Shown: in pieces, positions 7,236-11,466 of the stretch
Layout of the letters: every line of letters starts with the position of its first letter
Position numbering within the stretch: position 1 is the stretch's first letter
From: GWF2-50-93 sp041666985
GTDB taxonomy: Bacteria; Verrucomicrobiota; Lentisphaeria; Victivallales; GWF2-50-93
Assembly (NCBI GenBank): GCA_041666985.1
Contig: JBAYFV010000093.1
Coordinates: 1 to 11,466 of the forward strand
Length of the DNA stretch: 11,466 nucleotides
Direction of reading: 5' to 3'
Position numbers and translations under genes: made by a program
The notes under the pieces: generated by a model
The model's input: only the letters and a program-made list of their open reading frames with translations
Databases searched by the model: none
What the model was told of the DNA's origin: nothing

Positions 7236-10058
7236 TCAATCTTGGAGTTTTAAAATATAATCGATCATTTTCAACCGTACTGCATCCAAGTCTGCGCTGT
7301 CAAAGTCAATGCTCTGGAACCAGGCTTCGGCTTCGGATGAGATTTTCTCTTTGCTCTCATCTCCCGCCGCCTTCGAGCAGAGGGTTTTTAAGAGCGTGGC
7401 ATAACGGATATCGTCAACAGCTTCCCGGCTGCCTTCCCATGCAATGGTATCAACCACGCCGTCAACCGTCGGATATACGAAGTTATGGTCGCGGTAGATT
7501 TCATTGTCGAAGTCATTCCAGGGATTCCCGAAGTTGCCGTAATACAGGTAAGTGGCAAACCCGTCATAATTGTTCCGCCATAATTTCAGACCGAAATTCT
7601 GCCGGTAGATCAGCGGGTTTTCAAGACCGGCGGTCGGGGCGTTATACATCCACACACGCTTTCCCGTACTATGCCAGCGGGCTGCTTCCTCCCTGCTGGA
7701 ATCTCCGCCGTTTACGGCAAGATCCAATAAGTCCCCAATGAAAAGAAATGCATCAACATAGCGGCTCGGCTTGTTCAGCCCCGCTGTTGACACAAACCCT
7801 TTAACCCCGGATTTCTGAGCTAATCCAAAATAGATTCGCATCATATCGAATATCTTCAAATCTCTGCTTTCATCAAGCCCGTATATATACAGGTCACGGT
7901 ATTTCCATTTCTCCGACAGCTTTTTAAGCGCAACCACCTTGGTTACAAACTCATTCTGTACGACAGGGGAGGAAGTATCACGCTTTCTGGCCGCATCCGG
8001 CCAGATGTAACCCATGCAGCTTTCCGGGCCAAGCATGTAAAGGGCTGATTTGCTCAGTCCCGCCTCGTCGCGCAATGACAGCACCTGGTCCAGGAGCTCC
8101 AGGTCATAATTCCATTGCAACTGGTAACACATCGGGCTGGTAATTCCATGGTCGCGCAGGTTGATGAATTCCGCCTTGAGCTGTGCTGCGTTGCGGTAAG
8201 TACAGTCAATTCCTGTTTTCCCCGGGTTAAGGACGCTGGTGTTGTATATGCTGGTGGAGAATTCTTTGCTGAGGTCATAACTGGTCTGCGGCTGCGGTAG
8301 GGCGAACGGCAATACGCGAACTCTCAGACTCATTGAGCCGAGGCTTCTGCCGTCATTTTCCAGCACGATCCTGCCCGAATAGTTTCCGGCCTTGGCGGCT
8401 GCCGGAATTTTTACCGTAACCCAAAACTGCCTGTGTTGGCCAGGAATCAATTTTACCGGCAGCAGTTTGTCGCTGTCACGGACGGGAAATTCGCCGACGG
8501 GAATATACAACCTCTTCCCGACATCCGCCTGTTTGCCTTCTTTGCTGATGCACTCATATTTGGCTCCTCCAGGAAAATCCAGGCGGATGTAATTGTCTTT
8601 GTTCTTTTCGTCAATTGTTATGATGTTTTCGTCATGCAGTAGTAGTTCAGGCACCATTACCCGCTGATCAAGATTCAGCCTGCAGACGTTTTTCCAGGCA
8701 CAGTCTGCCTGATACCAGCATTTCACCACTCGCAGATCAACGGCGGATGGGCTAATCGTACCTGCGGGGCTTTCCAACGGCATGACTTTGAATGTCATAT
8801 TTTCAATGTTGTCGAAAGACCTTAGTACAAATGATGCCGGTTCAAACTCGCCTTGCGCCGCGGTCATTTCAATATCTGTGCTTATCCTGCCATCTGCCGG
8901 GAAGGCGCCAGGCAGGCGGATGACATCGCTTATCGGTTTTACCTGATAGCATAAGATATTATCCAAACCCATGGTATTGTTTTTCAATCCGAGAACGGTG
9001 GAGTTTAAAAAAAATAATTCCTCCGTGATTTTATTCTGGTCAATGATGTCCGTGCTTCCTGATTTTTCCGACTGGGCAATTCTGGCTTTTAACGCATCAA
9101 CCAGAACCCCGAGGCTGTTCGCCAGCCGCAGAGAACATTTACCGGCAGCAACTGACTCTTTCAAACTCCCAGGCAGTTTTTTTAATTCATCCCGCATGTC
9201 GTTGGCCTTTTTCAAGTCAACCGGCAGCCCGATGGCTTTGACCTCTTTTTCATCCATTGCGTAATTGTACACACGTATCTCATCCATGGCGCCTTTAAAA
9301 CTCCAGCCGCCATCAGCGCCGCCAAGAAGAATCTTTGAGGCTTCAGACCTTCTTGACGCATTCATGCCGCATCTCTGTCCTGCGACAAATTCTCCGTCAA
9401 TATACAGACTCAAGGATTCGGCTTCGCCTTTAAAAACATAGGCAATCTGCGTCCATTTATTATCTACCAGCACGGCAGTAGCCCCGGTTCTGCCATTCTG
9501 TTTTTCGCCGGATTTCCCTGTAGCGCCAGGCATTGTTATTTCTATCTGCCCCCGACGATTGATTAAACATCGCCAGTCCCATGCGCGGAAAAATAAATCC
9601 TGGGTGTTCTGCTTTTCGCCCGGCTGCTTAATGATTACTTCACTGGGCTTAATGCAAAAACTTATCGTTAAATCTTTGGTTATATTTAAAGATTCGCTTG
9701 CCGGAACTATGATTCTGCTGGCCAGCGTCCCGTCAAAATAAGCCCCTTTCCCGGATATGCCTTCGGTCAGGACAACTTTCTCATAGGCTTCCCCGTTGTT
9801 GCCAAATGTGCTGCGATCGGTGATTGCCGGCAAAGTGTCATTGTCAAAATTATAATATAATACTAATTCTTTTCCGTCAGAGGCCGGGGCTGTGGAAGAC
9901 AGGAACAGGATGCCAGACAGCATGGCAATGACAAAAACCAGGGTTCTCCCGGTGACGGCACGTCCGGGTTGTTGCATTGAACGCAACGACACGGGAAATG
10001 AGGGCGCTGGCTTAAGGTTGCACATGAACTGACAGAAACCGAAGAATGAACTTTTCAT
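7236..10058 (-). CDS. Secreted LamG-domain protein with GH123/DUF4091-like glycosidase module
   Basis: About 940 residues from the ATG at 10058. A hydrophobic stretch (39-55) and APA|SDG (cleavage after residue 59) indicate export. Residues about 62-277 are a LamG/concanavalin-like lectin domain: LYYNFDND near its start and MDEIRVYNYAMDEKEV near its end. About 279-369 is mostly helical and acts as a linker. About 374-586 is beta-sandwich and about 594-874 a TIM-barrel-like region. An adjacent acidic pair D729-E730 in YIYGLDES matches the Asp-Glu pair used by GH123 N-acetyl-beta-galactosaminidases. The end (W874-E, then REAVDDIRY to 886) is the DUF4091 signature. Glycosidase activity is inferred; the substrate is not known. 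An in-frame ATG at 10136 lies upstream, but AAGGAG at 10065-10070 favours the ATG pair at 10061/10058. It probably binds and cuts a glycan outside the cytoplasm. Confidence 0.85.
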   Translation of the reverse strand: MKSSFFGFCQFMCNLKPAPSFPVSLRSMQQPGRAVTGRTLVFVIAMLSGILFLSSTAPASDGKELVLYYNFDNDTLPAITDRSTFGNNGEAYEKVVLTEGISGKGAYFDGTLASRIIVPASESLNITKDLTISFCIKPSEVIIKQPGEKQNTQDLFFRAWDWRCLINRRGQIEITMPGATGKSGEKQNGRTGATAVLVDNKWTQIAYVFKGEAESLSLYIDGEFVAGQRCGMNASRRSEASKILLGGADGGWSFKGAMDEIRVYNYAMDEKEVKAIGLPVDLKKANDMRDELKKLPGSLKESVAAGKCSLRLANSLGVLVDALKARIAQSEKSGSTDIIDQNKITEELFFLNSTVLGLKNNTMGLDNILCYQVKPISDVIRLPGAFPADGRISTDIEMTAAQGEFEPASFVLRSFDNIENMTFKVMPLESPAGTISPSAVDLRVVKCWYQADCAWKNVCRLNLDQRVMVPELLLHDENIITIDEKNKDNYIRLDFPGGAKYECISKEGKQADVGKRLYIPVGEFPVRDSDKLLPVKLIPGQHRQFWVTVKIPAAAKAGNYSGRIVLENDGRSLGSMSLRVRVLPFALPQPQTSYDLSKEFSTSIYNTSVLNPGKTGIDCTYRNAAQLKAEFINLRDHGITSPMCYQLQWNYDLELLDQVLSLRDEAGLSKSALYMLGPESCMGYIWPDAARKRDTSSPVVQNEFVTKVVALKKLSEKWKYRDLYIYGLDESRDLKIFDMMRIYFGLAQKSGVKGFVSTAGLNKPSRYVDAFLFIGDLLDLAVNGGDSSREEAARWHSTGKRVWMYNAPTAGLENPLIYRQNFGLKLWRNNYDGFATYLYYGNFGNPWNDFDNEIYRDHNFVYPTVDGVVDTIAWEGSREAVDDIRYATLLKTLCSKAAGDESKEKISSEAEAWFQSIDFDSADLDAVRLKMIDYILKLQD

Positions 10059-10064
10059 CATAGA

Positions 10065-10070
10065 CTCCTT
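10065..10070 (-). promoter_or_regulatory. Ribosome binding site AAGGAG that decides the start of the LamG glycosidase gene
   Basis: AAGGAG lies 3 nt before one ATG (10061) and 6 nt before a second, immediately following ATG (10058). The spacing favours the second. An ATG further upstream at 10136 has no comparable site and would add 26 residues before an already long signal region. An A9-C-A6 tract (coding strand, 10087-10102) lies just upstream. Confidence 0.75.
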
Positions 10071-10187
10071 ATAATTTACTAAATTGTTTTTTGTTTTTTT
10101 TTGAACCTGTCCGCCGAGTCGCAGTCTGATGTCCAACTACGGTCAGGCGTTTTGCCGCCGTCGGGACTGAACTCCGGGAAGAGATTT

Positions 10188-10952
10188 TCATTGGATGTTC
10201 ATTATCCTATATGTTCGGGAGAAAACCGCACTAATCGGCGTTGTGACAGTTGCATTCATGTCCGGTTTTTTGATGATTTGACTGAATCCGCTGGCGCTGA
10301 CAGCGTCCACATGCATATCGCCGAAGAGGGCATTGGCCGATTCCATATGGCGAAGGTGAATGCCGTGGAGAGCGTTGTTGGCGGCCGTTGCGTAGCTCGC
10401 GCATTGTTTTCCCGCATAATATGAATTGCCGTAGAGAAGACCATACGAGGTATCGGTTACCATGAGGTAGTCGGAGGGACTCTTCAGTTTTTTTAGCAGG
10501 GCCAGATAAATCCTGTTTCCGGATGGCAGAGTCGGACGGGAGTTCCAGTAGTACGGCGGAAACGCGTTTATTCCGAAGGTCATTTCATATTGCACATAGC
10601 TTTCCGGCACTCCGGCAGGACATACGAACGTGCTGTCGAGTTTAGCGTAGTCCGCCAGAAAAAGAGTCCAGTAATACGGCGTATCTTCGCTGTGGGTGAC
10701 CAACACGTCGTCATAGTCGGACACATACATATTGATAAAAACGCCAACCTGCTTCTGGCGGTTGACACAGGAGATTTGTTTTGCCTTATCCTTGGCAATC
10801 TTCAGGGCCGGAAGCAGCATTGCGGCTAAAAGTGAGATGATGGATATGACCACAAGTAGCTCGATAAGTGTGAACTTCCGATTCCGTCCGGGAGGCGATA
10901 AGCGGGGGTCATTGTTATCCGCCGATATTTCCAAGTGTGTGATTTTTTTCAT
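10188..10952 (-). CDS. Pseudopilin-like protein (type II secretion/type IV prepilin leader, H-X9-D C-terminus)
   Basis: 254 residues from the ATG at 10952. After a 26-residue charged leader comes FTLIELLVVISIISLLAAM, a type IV prepilin-class N-terminal helix with Glu at mature position 5 (E31). The residue before the predicted cleavage is Lys26, not the usual Gly. Further on are C62-V-N in a region like the conserved C-x-N of this family, then FVCPAG, and at the end H202-X9-D212-M, a variant of the H-X9-DG motif of DUF1559-type pseudopilin-like proteins. Such proteins are expanded in Planctomycetes and Lentisphaerota, and their role is mostly unknown. It would sit in the inner membrane with the globular part outside the cytoplasm. 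It is the first gene after a consensus promoter, and about 129 nt separates it from the secreted glycosidase. A link to secretion or display of the enzymes is only inferred. Confidence 0.88.
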   Translation of the reverse strand: MKKITHLEISADNNDPRLSPPGRNRKFTLIELLVVISIISLLAAMLLPALKIAKDKAKQISCVNRQKQVGVFINMYVSDYDDVLVTHSEDTPYYWTLFLADYAKLDSTFVCPAGVPESYVQYEMTFGINAFPPYYWNSRPTLPSGNRIYLALLKKLKSPSDYLMVTDTSYGLLYGNSYYAGKQCASYATAANNALHGIHLRHMESANALFGDMHVDAVSASGFSQIIKKPDMNATVTTPISAVFSRTYRIMNIQ

Positions 10953-10957
10953 CATTA

Positions 10958-10964
10958 CCCCCTT
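10958..10964 (-). promoter_or_regulatory. Ribosome binding site AAGGGGG that decides the start of the pseudopilin gene
   Basis: AAGGGGG is 2 nt from the ATG at 10955 and 5 nt from the ATG at 10952, so the second is preferred. An ATG at 10976 lies upstream of this site; it would place the SD inside the coding region and has no good site of its own. Confidence 0.7.
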
Positions 10965-11011
10965 AGAATCAGTCACCGTCTTCGTTAATTGCAGAAAACT
11001 GTATTACTTTA

Positions 11012-11039
11012 ATTATACAGTGTTGTTTTTAAATGTCAA
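11012..11039 (-). promoter_or_regulatory. Consensus sigma70-type promoter for the pseudopilin gene and probably the whole cluster
   Basis: On the minus strand, TTGACA (11034-11039) and TATAAT (11012-11017) are both perfect consensus hexamers, separated by 16 bp. Transcription would start near 11005, leaving an untranslated leader of about 50 nt before the pseudopilin ATG. The surrounding DNA is AT-rich. No operator-like palindrome overlaps the boxes. All seven complete genes lie downstream in the same direction, so this is the best candidate for the cluster promoter. Confidence 0.8.
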
Positions 11040-11203
11040 TGCCATGTTTTGAAAAACTTCAATATTATCCTGTGTCTATGCATAAAACTAAAATAATTGT
11101 ATTTATTTTTACATGAAACCTTATCATGTTAATAATGCAATGCCGTCTTTTAACATCAACGGCAGTTTTGCGAAAAGCGAAGCGTCCTTGCTGTACTTGC
11201 TCG
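11040..11203. other. AT-rich non-genic stretch
   Basis: No supported gene. It is AT-rich, with poly-T and poly-A patches, between the promoter and the right-edge palindrome. One small stem (TGCCGT at 11141-11146 with ACGGCA at 11159-11164, 12-nt loop) is followed by GTTTTG. This is a weak terminator-like structure, but no gene is seen leading into it. Confidence 0.6.
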
Positions 11204-11379
11204 ACTAAGTAGTCGTGTTCATAAATACGGTGACGCTGGCGGGAGCAACGGCAGAGGGGGCGTGCTGTCGGCGGAAAGGGACATACCGCTTAGGGTATGC
11301 CCGTCTTTCCGCCGACAGCCCCCGGCATCCGAAACCACCTCGGCCAACGTCATCGGATTTATGAATACGACTACTAAGA
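11204..11379. repeat. Large imperfect palindrome (long hairpin), candidate mobile or dispersed repeat element
   Basis: The outer arms at 11209-11235 and 11348-11374 match in inverted orientation at 24 of 27 positions. Inner arms at 11264-11278 and 11305-11319 are a perfect 15-bp inverted repeat (GCTGTCGGCGGAAAG). G-rich 11256-11260 faces CCCC at 11320-11323 across a small bulge. The apex is CATACC (11282-11287) and GGTATG (11294-11299) with a 6-nt loop. Fainter inverted similarity seems to continue beyond both ends (CTTGCTGT near 11188, its near-complement near 11390). Both strands have open frames over it: minus 11219-11413 (64 codons) and plus 11209-11364 (no start seen). Their translations share VVVFIN, TLA, CRRK and LSADS, and both end at TTA TGA. 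It could be a MITE-like repeat, two inverted copies of a short element, or a structured RNA. Confidence 0.7.
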
Positions 11380-11466
11380 TGGACGGCAAGGGCAAATTCT
11401 TCATTTTCACCATTGATAAAACGGCGAACCGATATAAAGTAGCGATTAATCATATTAAAATTGTAA

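Noticed and set aside
7082..7741. 219-codon plus-strand open frame
   Set aside because: Antisense across the end of the glycosidase gene and the start of the esterase gene; Arg/Ser-rich, no domain.
11141..11164. Small stem TGCCGT/ACGGCA as a Rho-independent terminator
   Set aside because: Only 6 bp with a 12-nt loop and a broken T-run, and no gene leads into it.
11219..11413. 64-residue minus-strand small protein
   Set aside because: Not listed as a gene because it lies inside the palindrome, an equivalent frame exists on the other strand, and no SD is evident. Treated as part of the repeat.
1..11466. CRISPR array, tRNA, rRNA or transposase gene
   Set aside because: No regularly spaced direct repeats, no tRNA-like cloverleaf noticed, and no DDE or HUH transposase-like protein on either strand.

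Overview
The window looks like a carbohydrate-degradation locus from a Lentisphaerota-type bacterium (Victivallis/Lentisphaera relatives); a planctomycete or verrucomicrobial relative is the alternative. The assignment is an inference. It rests on the pseudopilin-like protein with an FTLIELLVV leader and a degenerate H-X9-DG ending, on its position next to large secreted glycoside-hydrolase-like proteins, and on the general gene style of the locus. No rRNA, tRNA or other taxonomic marker is present.

Layout. All seven complete genes lie on the minus strand and are read from right to left. Positions 10977-11466 are non-genic and hold a consensus sigma70 promoter (11012-11039) and a large palindromic element near the right edge (about 11204-11379). 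Then come, in order of transcription: a pseudopilin-like protein (10188-10952); a secreted LamG plus GH123/DUF4091-like glycosidase (7236-10058); a secreted alpha/beta-hydrolase esterase with chitobiase-C-like and Ig-like C-terminal domains (5630-7204); two consecutive signal-less beta-propeller proteins of glycosidase type (4425-5543 and 2802-4394); an enolase-superfamily acid-sugar dehydratase (1356-2615); and a D-2-hydroxyacid dehydrogenase-like oxidoreductase (329-1342). Gaps between consecutive genes are about 129, 31, 86, 30, 186 and 13 nt, so most or all could be one operon. The C-terminus of an unrecognised plus-strand gene (1-189) converges on the cluster, and a nested inverted-repeat element (213-315) fills the space between.

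Working model (inference). The secreted esterase and LamG glycosidase trim a decorated polysaccharide or glycoprotein glycan outside the cytoplasm. The two propeller proteins, which lack signal peptides, act on imported oligosaccharides. The dehydratase and dehydrogenase then process a sugar acid. No transporter, kinase, aldolase, sulfatase or regulator is visible, so the pathway must be completed elsewhere. The substrate cannot be read from the sequence.

Points that stand out: the 2-hydroxyacid dehydrogenase has Tyr where the family has its catalytic Glu; a run of nine G encodes the oxyanion-hole glycines of the esterase; the right-edge palindrome can be read as a similar small peptide on both strands; and a nested double-hairpin inverted repeat sits at the left intergenic region.
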